A DNA stretch of 23,691 nt from Verrucomicrobiaceae bacterium (GTDB lineage: Bacteria; Verrucomicrobiota; Verrucomicrobiae; Verrucomicrobiales; Akkermansiaceae), in assembly GCA_003820635.1 (NCBI GenBank), contig RPOS01000042.1:1-23691 (forward strand), read 5' to 3'. Position numbers and translations under genes: made by a program. Shown here in pieces: positions 8,198 to 16,134 of this stretch. Each line of letters starts with the position of its first letter. Positions within the stretch are counted from its first letter, which is position 1. The notes beneath the pieces were generated by a model. It searched no databases, was not told the origin of the DNA, and saw only the letters and a program-made list of their open reading frames with translations.

Positions 8198-8923
8198 TCA
8201 TGCTTTGTCTTTTCCGCCGGAGATGAATGGATAGACGATGCCGGCGAGTGCGGCACCGATGATCGGAGCAAGCCAGAAGAGCCAGAGCTGGGAGATGTAG
8301 GCGCCGCCTGCGAAAAGCGCGGGTGCGGTGCTGCGGGCGGGGTTGACCGAGAGGTTGGTGACCGGGATGCCGATGAGGTGGATCAGCGTGAGACCGAGGC
8401 CGATGGCGATGGGGGCAAAGCCTTTAGGTGCGCGTTTGTCGGTGGCACCGAGGATGATGAGCAGGAAGAAGAAGGTGAGCACGATTTCCGCAACGAGGGC
8501 AGCGACCATCGAGTATTTCCCTGGCGAGAGATCGCCGAAGCCGTTGGAGGCAAAGCCCGCCGAAGCATCAAAGCCGGCTTTCCCGCTGGCGATCAGATAG
8601 AGAACACCCGCCCCGGCAATGCCGCCGAGGACTTGCGCGATGATGTATGGAATGGCTTCCGATGCCGGATGGCGTCCGCCGACTACCAGGCCGACGGTGA
8701 CGGCGGGATTGAGGTGGCAGCCGGAAATGTGGCCGATGGCGTAGGCCATGGTCATCACGGTGAGGCCGAAGGCGAGCGAGACACCGACAAAGCCGATGCC
8801 GAGTTGCACCGGGTTGTCGCCGGTGGTGAGGAACATCGCCGCGAGGACCGCGCTGCCGCAGCCGCCGAAGACGAGCCAGAAGGTGCCGAAGAACTCGGCG
8901 AGTGTTTTGTGTTTCAGTGTCAT
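8198..8923 (-). CDS. aqpZ: Aquaporin Z-type water channel
   Basis: A 241-residue MIP-family channel with six predicted helices and two NPA boxes, HLNPAV (Asn72) and SVNPARS (Asn194), in the two half-helices. Phe52 and His182 sit where AqpZ has the constriction Phe and His, and Arg197 follows the second NPA, so it should be water-selective rather than a glycerol channel. The AqpZ position normally Thr before SVNPAR appears as Leu (TNLSVNPAR). The ATG overlaps the TGA of the stand-alone receiver gene (ATGA), an unusual coupling of an aquaporin to a response regulator. The sulfatase follows. Confidence 0.95.
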   Translation of the reverse strand: MTLKHKTLAEFFGTFWLVFGGCGSAVLAAMFLTTGDNPVQLGIGFVGVSLAFGLTVMTMAYAIGHISGCHLNPAVTVGLVVGGRHPASEAIPYIIAQVLGGIAGAGVLYLIASGKAGFDASAGFASNGFGDLSPGKYSMVAALVAEIVLTFFFLLIILGATDKRAPKGFAPIAIGLGLTLIHLIGIPVTNLSVNPARSTAPALFAGGAYISQLWLFWLAPIIGAALAGIVYPFISGGKDKA

Positions 8924-9336
8924 GGTGTGTGGGGTTGGTTGTGGTTTGGGGTTGGAGATTCGCCGGGTGCCAATATATGGCTGCGGACGGCTGCGATCAG
9001 TTCGGCAGCCGCGAATGGCTTGGTGAGATAGGCTGCGGCACCCGCCTTGCGCGCCTTCTCGCGGCTGAGCGGCTGGTCCTGGCCGGTGATGAACACCACG
9101 GGCAGCCTGATGCCGCGTTTCATCAAATGCTCGTGCAGTTCGAAGCCGGAGAGCCCTGGAAGTTGGACGTCGAGTATCAGAAAGCCCGCATCCTCCAGTG
9201 CATCCGAGGTCAGAAACTCTTCGGCGGATGAAAAACACCGGCTTGGCAGTGCCGCCGCGCCACAAAGCCGCCCGACGGCCCGCCTCATGGCAGGGTCATC
9301 ATCGACGATGGCGATTGAGGAACGATGCGCGACCAT
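8920..9336 (-). CDS. Single-domain response regulator (receiver only)
   Basis: A 138-residue CheY-like receiver without output domain. The acidic pocket is IVDDD (Asp12-14), the phospho-acceptor is Asp56 in LILDVQLPG, the switch residue is Thr84 in VFITG, and Lys106 lies in YLTKPF; all essential residues are present. The tail after residue 125 is a short Pro/Asn-rich extension ([14 protein letters not shown]). The fold most resembles FixJ-type receivers. It could act as a phosphate sink or an additional partner of the kinase encoded two genes upstream. It lies 76 bases after the FixJ-type regulator and overlaps aqpZ by ATGA. Confidence 0.92.
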   Translation of the reverse strand: MVAHRSSIAIVDDDPAMRRAVGRLCGAAALPSRCFSSAEEFLTSDALEDAGFLILDVQLPGLSGFELHEHLMKRGIRLPVVFITGQDQPLSREKARKAGAAAYLTKPFAAAELIAAVRSHILAPGESPTPNHNQPHTP

Positions 9337-9375
9337 GGCGCGGAAGATGGCGGCCAGGACCAGAATGCGGAATTG

Positions 9376-9407
9376 TCACCTGGGGCGGAATGATTGCCCT
9401 TTGGTGA
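9376..9407 (-). terminator. Imperfect hairpin between FixJ-type regulator and receiver gene
   Basis: On the plus strand, TCACC(9376-9380)..GGGC(9383-9386)..GCCC(9396-9399)..GGTGA(9403-9407) form two short stems separated by a small internal loop. It starts 5 bases after the FixJ-type stop. There is no U-tract, so it may only attenuate or process the transcript, setting different levels for kinase/regulator and downstream genes. Confidence 0.3.
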
Positions 9408-9412
9408 GGTGT

Positions 9413-10048
9413 TCAAACGATTTCCGCGGCCATGCTGACAAGCTCCGGCAGCGAGGCCGCCGCCATCTTGTGCATGACTTGCGAGCGGTGCGCCTTGACC
9501 GTGCGTTCGGCACAGCCGAGCTCGGCGGCGATCCTTTTGTTAGGTTGGCCCGCCACCACGCGCCGGAACACCTCCCGCTCGGTGGGGGTGAGCGATGCTT
9601 CGCGGCATGCCAATTCCCGGCGGCGCTCGCCTGCTTGCCACGCATTTTGCTCGGCTTCCAGCGCGGCGGCGACGGCTTTCAGCAAATCCTCGCGCCGGAC
9701 CGGCTTGGTCAGGAAATCGAAGGCGCCGTTCTTGACGGCCTGCACGCTCATCGGAATGTCGCCGTGTCCTGTTAGAAAAACCACCGGAAGTGTCTCGCCC
9801 TGGCGGACGAGAGCCTGGTGCAGCTCAAGACCGGTCGGCCCGCCGGGCATGCGCACGTCGAGCAACAAACAGCCGCGCATCCGGCCGCTGCGCGCCATCA
9901 GCAATTCCGCGGCGGATGCGTAAACGCGGACCTCGTGCCCGGTCGCTTGCAAGAGCCGGGAAAGCGCGGTGCGCAGTGCCTCGTCATCATCCACCAGATG
10001 AACGGCGGGCGATTCATCAGCCGGCGGTCTTTGCGGTTCACGACTCAT
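9413..10048 (-). CDS. FixJ/TodT-type response regulator (REC-LuxR HTH)
   Basis: A 211-residue DNA-binding response regulator. The receiver (about 14-130) has VDDD (Asp20-22), phospho-acceptor Asp64 in LLDVRMPGG, Thr in FLTGHGD and Lys in FLTKP. The C-terminal LuxR/GerE helix-turn-helix (about 145-205) contains LTPTEREVFRRVVAGQPNKRIA and CAERTVKAHRSQVMHKM, typical of FixJ-family regulators. The start MSREPQ at 10048 overlaps the kinase TGA (ATGA), establishing translational coupling and a cognate pair. Targets are unknown; promoters of the adjacent genes are obvious candidates. Confidence 0.95.
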   Translation of the reverse strand: MSREPQRPPADESPAVHLVDDDEALRTALSRLLQATGHEVRVYASAAELLMARSGRMRGCLLLDVRMPGGPTGLELHQALVRQGETLPVVFLTGHGDIPMSVQAVKNGAFDFLTKPVRREDLLKAVAAALEAEQNAWQAGERRRELACREASLTPTEREVFRRVVAGQPNKRIAAELGCAERTVKAHRSQVMHKMAAASLPELVSMAAEIV

Positions 10049-12255
10049 GGGATAGCGGGAAGGATCAAATGAAAACAAGCACCTCCACCGGGAGCGTTCC
10101 TTGCGAGAAGTTTTCCGCCGTGAGCCTCCGCGATCGAGCGTGAGAGCGCAAGCCCGAGGCCCATGCCCTCGCTTTTGGTGGTGAAGAAATTCTCGAAAAT
10201 CCGCTCCATCAGATCCGGCGGAACACCCGGACCGGTGTCGGCCACCGAGATGTCCACCAGTCCGTCCTCCGTGAGCCCTACCGCCATGCGGATGTGGCGC
10301 TGGTCCTGCTTCACCTCTTTGAGGGCATCCATGGCGTTGAGCAGCATGTTCAGCATGACTTGTTCGATCCGCACTTTTTCACCGCTGATCCCGGGAAGAT
10401 TCTCCGCGACGTCGCAGATGAATGTGATCGAGCGCCTCCTGCAATCGTGACGGACCATCGCCGCCACACCCCGCGCGAGATCGCCCGGATGGAGCGATAT
10501 CATGCGCGTTTCGCCCCTTGCCACCATGGAGCGCACCTGGCGGATCACCTCGCTTGCACGCATGTCATCGCGCCGGATGTCGGATAGGATTTCGCGAATC
10601 TCATCGAGCGGAGGATCCGGGAGTTCCATCAACATTGTGGCGGCATCCGCGTTGCTGAGGATCGCACCCAGCGGCTGGTTGACTTCATGGGCGATGGACG
10701 CGGTGAGTTCTCCCAGCATGCCGAGGCGTGAGGCTTGCTGGAGTTTCTGCCGCGCCTCTTCCGCCTCCTGGATCTCGGTGATGTCTTTTGCCATGGAGAT
10801 ATAACATGGCTCGCCATGGAGGTTCGCGAGTTCTGTGGAAACGCTGAGCAGGCGACATGAGCCATTCGGCATGCGCAGCCGTTGCTCGAAATCCCGCAGT
10901 CCCTTGCCGGATGCGAGGTATTCGAGATAACGCTGGTCACTGGGTCCTTCAAAGCCGAAGCCTAACTCCAAATGCGTGTACCCCATCGCCTCATCGCGTG
11001 ACACCCCGGTGGTCCGTTCCCATGCCGGGTTGGCATCGACGATCTGGCCGTCGGACTGGCGGATGACGCTGATCGAGACCGGACTCGCCATGAAGACTTT
11101 GGAAAAACGCGATTCCGACAGCTGCTTTTCATTTTCCGCCCTGCGCTGGCGGGCGCGCGCGGCGAGCAGGCCGATGATCAACGCGGATTGCAACAACAGC
11201 GCGGCCGTTCCTATCAGGACACCCGTGCGATACGCTTCCCAGAGTGAGGGTTTGCGGAAGCGTATTTCGGCATCAGGCGGCATGCTCCGCTTGTCCCATC
11301 CGTGGCGTCTCATCGCCCGCTCGTCGATGATCCAGCGCGGCTTGCCCGGAGGCAGAATGCCGATCTCCTCCGCGTCCGCACCCTCCACCACCTTGCGAGC
11401 GATCGCGCCGATGGCCCGGCCTTCTTCCTCGAACGGCATCATCGCACCGCCCAACACTCCGGCGCCGACATAGGTTTCGTAGAGACACAGCACCGGCACG
11501 GAGGACTTTTCCGCAAGCCAAGCGGCCACGTTGCGCGGCAACAGGGTGCGTCCATCCGGCGTTTGGAAATAGGAAAGATAAATCACCAGCGCGTTCTTCG
11601 GCAGCTTGGAAACCTTTTCTAACAATTCATCCAGCGGCTCGCCATGCGATGTTTCGATGGTGTAGCGATCCCTGAATGGCCCTGCATGCGCGAGTGCCTG
11701 CTCATGCCGTATGCGGTCGAAGTCCGCCGCGCCGGAAACCAACAGGATCCTGCGGACCTCCGGCCGCATTTCCGGCAGTTGCTCAATGAGCGGGGCGATC
11801 GACCAATCCATCGGCCGCCCTGCCAGACCGCTGGTATCTGTTAGCGCGGCGATCTGCCGTGTGTCGATGGCGCCAAACACAATCGGAGTTCCGGGAAAGA
11901 GCGAGTCCCGCCGTTGCATAAGGAAATCCAGCGCCTGCGGGCCGAGGGCGATCCACGCGTCGGGCGGAGTGTCGCGATGACGGCCGCGCAGGAATTCCTC
12001 CATCGCGGTCGATTGTTCCGGCCCGGAGAAGCGGACGGCATCGAGAAACTCGGCGAACAAATCCACGGATGTGGTTTTCCCGCCGTCCTCAAAGGCGCGG
12101 CGCAGGCCTTTTTCCAACTCTTGATTCGCGGGCAGCAACCGGTCATTGGAGAACAGGATTAAAACCCGCGGTGCTGTCCCAGCCTGGCAGATGGCCGACA
12201 TGACGAAACCCGCAAGCAGCGAGCGGCCAAAAACGGACAGCCGCAATCCATGCAT
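10045..12255 (-). CDS. Membrane sensor histidine kinase with ABC-substrate-binding-like periplasmic sensor and PAS
   Basis: A 736-residue protein. Signal sequence or first helix is residues 1-25. A long extracytoplasmic domain (about 28-335) has the alternating alpha/beta pattern of periplasmic-binding 'ABC_sub_bind'-like sensors: [76 protein letters not shown] transmembrane helix (344-366) is followed by a short coil, a PAS domain (about 380-495), a HisKA box with His523 ([13 protein letters not shown]), an N-box ([10 protein letters not shown]), DTGPG (673-677) and GMGLGL (697-702). This is the FixL/DctB-like HPK4 type. Start 12255 was preferred for its signal sequence; 12279 is an in-frame alternative. 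The FixJ-type regulator follows by ATGA overlap. Ligand unknown. Confidence 0.93.
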   Translation of the reverse strand: MHGLRLSVFGRSLLAGFVMSAICQAGTAPRVLILFSNDRLLPANQELEKGLRRAFEDGGKTTSVDLFAEFLDAVRFSGPEQSTAMEEFLRGRHRDTPPDAWIALGPQALDFLMQRRDSLFPGTPIVFGAIDTRQIAALTDTSGLAGRPMDWSIAPLIEQLPEMRPEVRRILLVSGAADFDRIRHEQALAHAGPFRDRYTIETSHGEPLDELLEKVSKLPKNALVIYLSYFQTPDGRTLLPRNVAAWLAEKSSVPVLCLYETYVGAGVLGGAMMPFEEEGRAIGAIARKVVEGADAEEIGILPPGKPRWIIDERAMRRHGWDKRSMPPDAEIRFRKPSLWEAYRTGVLIGTAALLLQSALIIGLLAARARQRRAENEKQLSESRFSKVFMASPVSISVIRQSDGQIVDANPAWERTTGVSRDEAMGYTHLELGFGFEGPSDQRYLEYLASGKGLRDFEQRLRMPNGSCRLLSVSTELANLHGEPCYISMAKDITEIQEAEEARQKLQQASRLGMLGELTASIAHEVNQPLGAILSNADAATMLMELPDPPLDEIREILSDIRRDDMRASEVIRQVRSMVARGETRMISLHPGDLARGVAAMVRHDCRRRSITFICDVAENLPGISGEKVRIEQVMLNMLLNAMDALKEVKQDQRHIRMAVGLTEDGLVDISVADTGPGVPPDLMERIFENFFTTKSEGMGLGLALSRSIAEAHGGKLLARNAPGGGACFHLILPAIP

Positions 12256-12271
12256 GGTTCCGTTCCCTTTC

Positions 12272-12285
12272 TCCGGCATGCCGGA
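12272..12285. promoter_or_regulatory. 14-bp perfect palindrome just upstream of the kinase gene
   Basis: TCCGGCATGCCGGA is its own reverse complement. It lies 17-30 bases before the kinase start codon at 12255, in the divergent kinase/prfB region. It could be an operator, for example for autoregulation by the FixJ-type regulator, or simply a hairpin in the leader. It contains the alternative kinase ATG at 12279. Confidence 0.4.
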
Positions 12286-12296
12286 AGATGCTCCAC

Positions 12297-12366
12297 GTGC
12301 CGGGTGGCAGGCAATCCGATTTCAGGCCTGTTTTGCCAACCGCGCTTCCGTCTTGCCACCCGGCGC
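12297..12366. promoter_or_regulatory. Long 15-bp inverted repeat in the prfB leader / divergent region
   Basis: GTGCCGGGTGGCAGG (12297-12311) pairs with CTTGCCACCCGGCGC (12352-12366), giving 15 pairs, two of them G-U, around a 40-base loop. The core CCGGGTGGCA/TGCCACCCGG is perfect. The right arm ends 24 bases before the prfB start. It may be a structured leader of prfB or a protein-binding site for the divergent promoters; no confident -35/-10 was recognised here. Confidence 0.4.
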
Positions 12367-12390
12367 ATCCTCGCGTTTCCTCCCGCCCGC

Positions 12391-13531
12391 ATGTCCTCAC
12401 TTCCCACCGCTGACCTCCTGGCGCTCGATTTGGACGGCCTCAAAAGCCGCCTGTCGAAACTCAGGAGGTATCTTTGACGTCCCGGCCCTCGAAAACGAAA
12501 TCGCTACCCTCGAGGAGGCCATGGGCGCGCCCGAGTTCTGGAACGATGCCGACAAGGCCAAGTCCATTTCCTCCAAGGCCGCCGGCCTGAAAAAGAAACT
12601 CGAAGCTTTCCTTAAACTCGAAAGCCGCCTCTCGGACATCGACGAAGGCATCAATCTCGCCAAGGAGTTCGACGATGGCGACCTCGCCCGCGAGGCGATC
12701 GACAACTCGAAATCATTGGAAGGCGACATCCGGTCCTTTGAACTGCTCACACTGCTCAACCAGCCGAGCGACATTTCCCCGTGTTTCCTCGTCATCTCGG
12801 CCGGTGCCGGCGGCACCGAGGCCTGCGATTGGGCGCAGATGCTCCACCGCATGTATACCCGCTGGGCGGAAAGCAAGGGTTACACCGTGGAAACCCTCGA
12901 CTGGCAGGACGGCGACGAGGCCGGCCTGCGCACCGCCACACTCAAGATCACCGGCGACTACGCCTATGGTTTCCTCAAGAACGAGCGCGGCGTCCACCGG
13001 CTTGTTAGGATATCTCCTTTCGATTCCAACGCGAAGCGCCACACGTCTTTCGCGTCCATCGATGCCACGCCGGAAATTTCCAAGGAGATCAACATCGAGA
13101 TTCTCGACAAGGACATTGAAATCACCACCACCCGCTCCGGCGGCAAGGGCGGCCAGAACGTCAACAAGGTGGAGACCGCCGTGTTGCTGCGCCACCTTCC
13201 CACCGGCATCCTGATCCGCTCCACCGCCGCGCGGACGCAGGGAGCCAACCGCGAACTCGCCTTCGAGATCCTCAAGGCCAAGCTCCACACCATCGAGGAG
13301 GACAAGCAGAAATCCGAGGCCGACCGCGCCTACGGCGAAAAAGGCGACGTTTCCTGGGGCAATCAGATCCGTTCCTATGTCTTCCAGCCCTATCAGAAAG
13401 TGCTCGACCTCCGCACCGGCGAGGAAACCAACAACATCCAAGCCGTGATGGACGGCGATCTCGACGCCTTCATCGAAGCCAAGCTCCGCGGCAAAGTCCG
13501 CGTGAAGGGCGCAAAGGACGAGGAGGATTGA
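12391..13531 (+). CDS. prfB: Peptide chain release factor 2 (programmed +1 frameshift)
   Basis: RF2 releases nascent peptides at UGA and UAA stop codons. Frame 0 runs from the ATG at 12391 for 28 codons to a TGA at 12475-12477. The sequence continues in the +1 frame from GAC at 12476 to TGA at 13529-13531, giving a 379-residue product. Family marks are the SPF anticodon-like tripeptide in RISPFDSN, the catalytic GGQ in [11 protein letters not shown], and the conserved ends EFWNDADKA and [12 protein letters not shown]. Longer reading frames upstream of 12391 are not supported; they run antisense to the kinase start. It is divergent from the kinase and its stop codon abuts that of the convergent DUF3817 gene. 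Confidence 0.96.
12463..12478 (+). promoter_or_regulatory. RF2 programmed frameshift signal
   Basis: AGGAGG (12463-12468), TAT, CTT (12472-12474), then in-frame TGA (12475-12477) followed by C. The internal Shine-Dalgarno-like element sits three bases before CTT TGA C, the same architecture as the autoregulatory site in most bacterial prfB genes. Low RF2 lets the ribosome slip from CTT-TGA to CTTT-GAC, so RF2 regulates its own synthesis. Confidence 0.95.
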
Positions 13532-13888
13532 TCAGGATGAAACTTCGGCCGCAAGGTCGTCAGCGCCATTTCCCTCATTGGATGCCGCTGCGGCACCCCG
13601 CATGGCCTCGTGACGCCGCAGCAATCGGTCGGCGAAAAACGGCCCCGCCGGCAGCAGGGCGGCTACGCCGACGATGAAGGCGAGCCTGAACGGCAACGCC
13701 GCGCGCAGCATCGCCAGCAGCAGCAGCGCGCCGAGGGCCATGAACAGCACGCCGTGCGCCCAGCCGACCCATTTCACGGCGAGCGGTTGGTCCCAGATGT
13801 ATTTGAGCGGCATGGCCACCAGCAGCAAAAGCAGGAAGGAGACGCCCTCGGTGAGGGAAACGGTTCGGAGCAAGCGCATCACGTTCAT
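13532..13888 (-). CDS. DUF3817-type small membrane protein
   Basis: A 118-residue protein with three hydrophobic helices (about 12-28, 42-62 and 68-84). It carries the family pattern RLLRTVSLTEGVSFLLLLLVA, MPLKYIW and GWAHGVLFMALG, which matches DUF3817 integral membrane proteins (sometimes 'YdzA-like'). The C-terminus is Ala/Glu-rich and cytoplasmic. Function is unknown. The ATG at 13888 is used; the ATG at 13879 (MRLLRT) is an equally plausible start. The gene is convergent with prfB, and the two stop codons are directly adjacent (TGA|TCA) with no spacer. Confidence 0.85.
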   Translation of the reverse strand: MNVMRLLRTVSLTEGVSFLLLLLVAMPLKYIWDQPLAVKWVGWAHGVLFMALGALLLLAMLRAALPFRLAFIVGVAALLPAGPFFADRLLRRHEAMRGAAAASNEGNGADDLAAEVSS

Positions 13889-13960
13889 GGCGCGGGGAGC
13901 AAACGCGGGATGGCGGATTTTTCAACGGATTTTCGCGGCAAATTCCCGCCACGAACCGCC

Positions 13961-14404
13961 ATGGAATGCGAATCCATTTCTTCCGCAGCCGTGCCCGTCC
14001 CATCGGACCGCAATGCCAGTGAGCGGCTGCCGGCAGTTCTTTTCATGGCTCCCGAGCTGGTGGTGCGCGTCTATGACGAGGGCAATCTCGCCGCACTGCG
14101 CGAGCATCTCATGCTGCCGGAAACCTGCGTGAGCCGCGAAAACTGGCGCGATCACCTCGACCTGCTGCGCACCGCGCGGGTAGTGGTTTCAAGCTGGGGC
14201 GGCCCGCCGCTGGAGGGCGGGCTGCTTGATGCCATGCCATCGCTTGAGTTATATCTTTATGGCGCGGGCTCCATCAAGGGACTGATGGGTGAGGCCGCTT
14301 GGGAACGCGGCATCCGCATCACCAGTGCGGCGCAGGCAAACGGCGTGCCCGTCGCGGAGTACGCCTTGGCGCAGATTCTTTTCAGCATTTCCCCCATCGC
14401 GTGA
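13961..14404 (+). pseudogene. Truncated D-2-hydroxyacid dehydrogenase (N-terminal part only)
   Basis: The readable protein (147 residues from the ATG at 13961; ATG at 13910 is an alternative) matches the N-terminal substrate-binding half of a D-isomer 2-hydroxyacid dehydrogenase. Matching stretches are VLFMAPELVVRVYD, ARVVVSSWGGPPL, LELYLYGAGSIKGL, WERGIRITSAAQANGVPVAEYALAQILF. Intact family members run to about 320-350 residues and continue into a Rossmann NAD-binding domain with GxGxxG. Here the frame stops at 14402-14404 after ILFSISPIA, and no GxGxxG or catalytic Arg/Glu/His region follows before pyrG. I interpret it as a 3' deletion remnant. Confidence 0.82.
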
Positions 14405-14447
14405 AATGACATGCTGAAATCCAACCTTGATTTATTTCCGTCAATCC

Positions 14448-14470
14448 GTGGTTAGAGAGCCTCTAAACAC
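14448..14470. terminator. Stem-loop between dehydrogenase remnant and pyrG
   Basis: GTGGTTAGAG (14448-14457), AGC loop, CTCTAAACAC (14461-14470): ten paired positions with one mismatch. Next to it is a second small repeat AGCCTG...CAGGCT (14472-14494) abutting the pyrG stop. There is no U-tract. It may serve as a bidirectional terminator of pyrG, or be the scar of whatever removed the end of the dehydrogenase gene. Confidence 0.4.
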
Positions 14471-14493
14471 CAGCCTGACCGCGGATTCCAGGC

Positions 14494-16113
14494 TCAACCT
14501 TTTTTCTGTGCGTGGGCGAGTGCGGCGGCGATGAAGCCGGAGAAGAGCGGGTGCGGGTGGTTCGGCTTCGATTGGAACTCGGGATGGAACTGCGCGCCGA
14601 TGTAGAACGGGTGATCCGGCAACTCGATGATTTCCACCAGCCCCTCTTCGGCCGAGACTGATGAGATGACCAAACCTCCATCCTGCAGTTGTTCCTGATA
14701 GTCGGAGTTGAACTCGTAGCGGTGACGATGGCGCTCGTGGATGCGCTCCTTGTTGCCATATAACTCCGCGGCTTTGGTGCCGGCGAAGAGGATCGACTCG
14801 CAGGAACCGAGCCGCATGGTGGCCCCCATGTCCTCCACGCCTTTCTGTTCCTCCTGCAAACAAATCACCGGATGCATGGTGGTTTTGTCGAACTCGGTGG
14901 AGTTGGCGTCCTTGAGTCCGCAGACGTTGCGGGCAAACTCGATGGTGGCGATCTGCATGCCGAGGCAGATGCCGAAATACGGGATCTTGTTCTCGCGGGC
15001 GTAGCGGGCGGCCTGGATTTTCCCTTCCGTCCCGCGGTCGCCGAAACCACCGGGAACGAGGATGCCGTCCACCTCGCCGATGATGGATTTCGCGCCGTGG
15101 TCTTCGATGGCCTCGGTGTCCACCCGCACGATTTGCACCTTGGTGTCATGATGCGCACCGGCATGGATGAGTGATTCGTAGATCGACTTGTAGGCGTCCT
15201 GCAGCTCGATGTATTTGCCGGCCACGGCGATGGTCACCTTGTGCTTGGGATGGATCACGCGCTGGACGAATTTCTCCCAGTCCTCAAGCGCGGGCGAGGG
15301 CGTGTGACCGAGGCCGATCTTGTCCACCACGAGGCGGTCGATCTTGTCGCGGCGGAGATCCAGCGGGCATTCGTAGATCGTGTGGTCCACATCGCGGAAG
15401 GCGACGACGTTCTTGCGCTCGACGTTGCAGAACATGGCGATCTTCTTGCGGTTGTCCTCGTCGAGATCCGCCTCGGTGCGGCAGATGATGATGTCCGGCT
15501 GGATGCCGATCTCGCGCAGCTTGGCGACGGATTGCTGGGTGGGCTTGGTTTTCACCTCTCCGGCGGCCTTGATGTAGGGCAGCAGCGTGACGTGGATGAA
15601 GCAGACGTTTTCCTTGCCGACTTCGAGGGCATATTGACGAAGGGCTTCGAGGAAAAGCAGGCCCTCCATGTCGCCGACGGTGCCGCCGATTTCGGTGATG
15701 AGCACATCGACGTCCGGGTTGTTGGCGGTGACCTGCTGGAGGCGGGATTTGATTTCATCGGTGACGTGCGGGATGAACTGCACGGTCTTGCCGAGGTATT
15801 CGCCACGCCGCTCCTTTTTGATCACCGAATCGAAAACCTGGCCGGATGTGAGGTTGTTCATTCTTGATAGAACGCCGGAGGTGAAGCGCTCGTAATGACC
15901 GAGGTCGAGGTCGGTCTCCGCGCCGTCGTCGAGCACATAGACTTCGCCATGCTGATAGGGCGACATGGTGCCGGGATCGACGTTGAGGTAGGGATCGAAC
16001 TTCTGCATCAGCACCTTGAGGCCGCGGGCCTCCAGAAGAGTGCCGATGGAGGCCGCGGCAAGGCCCTTGCCGAGTGAGGAAACGACGCCGCCGGTGACGA
16101 AGATGTATTTCAT
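14494..16113 (-). CDS. pyrG: CTP synthase
   Basis: A 539-residue enzyme making CTP from UTP, ATP and glutamine, the last step of de novo pyrimidine nucleotide synthesis. The N-terminal synthetase domain begins [16 protein letters not shown], with [19 protein letters not shown] and [11 protein letters not shown]. The C-terminal class I glutamine amidotransferase has the nucleophilic Cys in FGICLGMQ and the His-Glu pair near the end in [10 protein letters not shown]. Length is normal for the family (about 535-545). The ATG at 16113 begins exactly at the conserved MKYIFVTGG. It is 21 bases downstream of kdsB and surely co-transcribed with it. Confidence 0.98.
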   Translation of the reverse strand: MKYIFVTGGVVSSLGKGLAAASIGTLLEARGLKVLMQKFDPYLNVDPGTMSPYQHGEVYVLDDGAETDLDLGHYERFTSGVLSRMNNLTSGQVFDSVIKKERRGEYLGKTVQFIPHVTDEIKSRLQQVTANNPDVDVLITEIGGTVGDMEGLLFLEALRQYALEVGKENVCFIHVTLLPYIKAAGEVKTKPTQQSVAKLREIGIQPDIIICRTEADLDEDNRKKIAMFCNVERKNVVAFRDVDHTIYECPLDLRRDKIDRLVVDKIGLGHTPSPALEDWEKFVQRVIHPKHKVTIAVAGKYIELQDAYKSIYESLIHAGAHHDTKVQIVRVDTEAIEDHGAKSIIGEVDGILVPGGFGDRGTEGKIQAARYARENKIPYFGICLGMQIATIEFARNVCGLKDANSTEFDKTTMHPVICLQEEQKGVEDMGATMRLGSCESILFAGTKAAELYGNKERIHERHRHRYEFNSDYQEQLQDGGLVISSVSAEEGLVEIIELPDHPFYIGAQFHPEFQSKPNHPHPLFSGFIAAALAHAQKKG

Positions 16114-16134
16114 GAAGTGACGAGTGGGAAGTGA

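Noticed and set aside
9337..9412. Possible separate promoter for the receiver-aqpZ genes
   Set aside because: No convincing -35/-10 pair or sigma-54 element was found; only a weak hairpin.
12146..12390. Upstream in-frame start for prfB giving a 461-residue protein
   Set aside because: This region is antisense to the kinase signal sequence, and RF2 homology in frame 0 begins at ATG 12391, with the frameshift joining the frames.
14404..14494. Insertion sequence remnant causing the dehydrogenase truncation
   Set aside because: No transposase reading frame, terminal inverted repeats or target duplication could be seen; only small hairpins.
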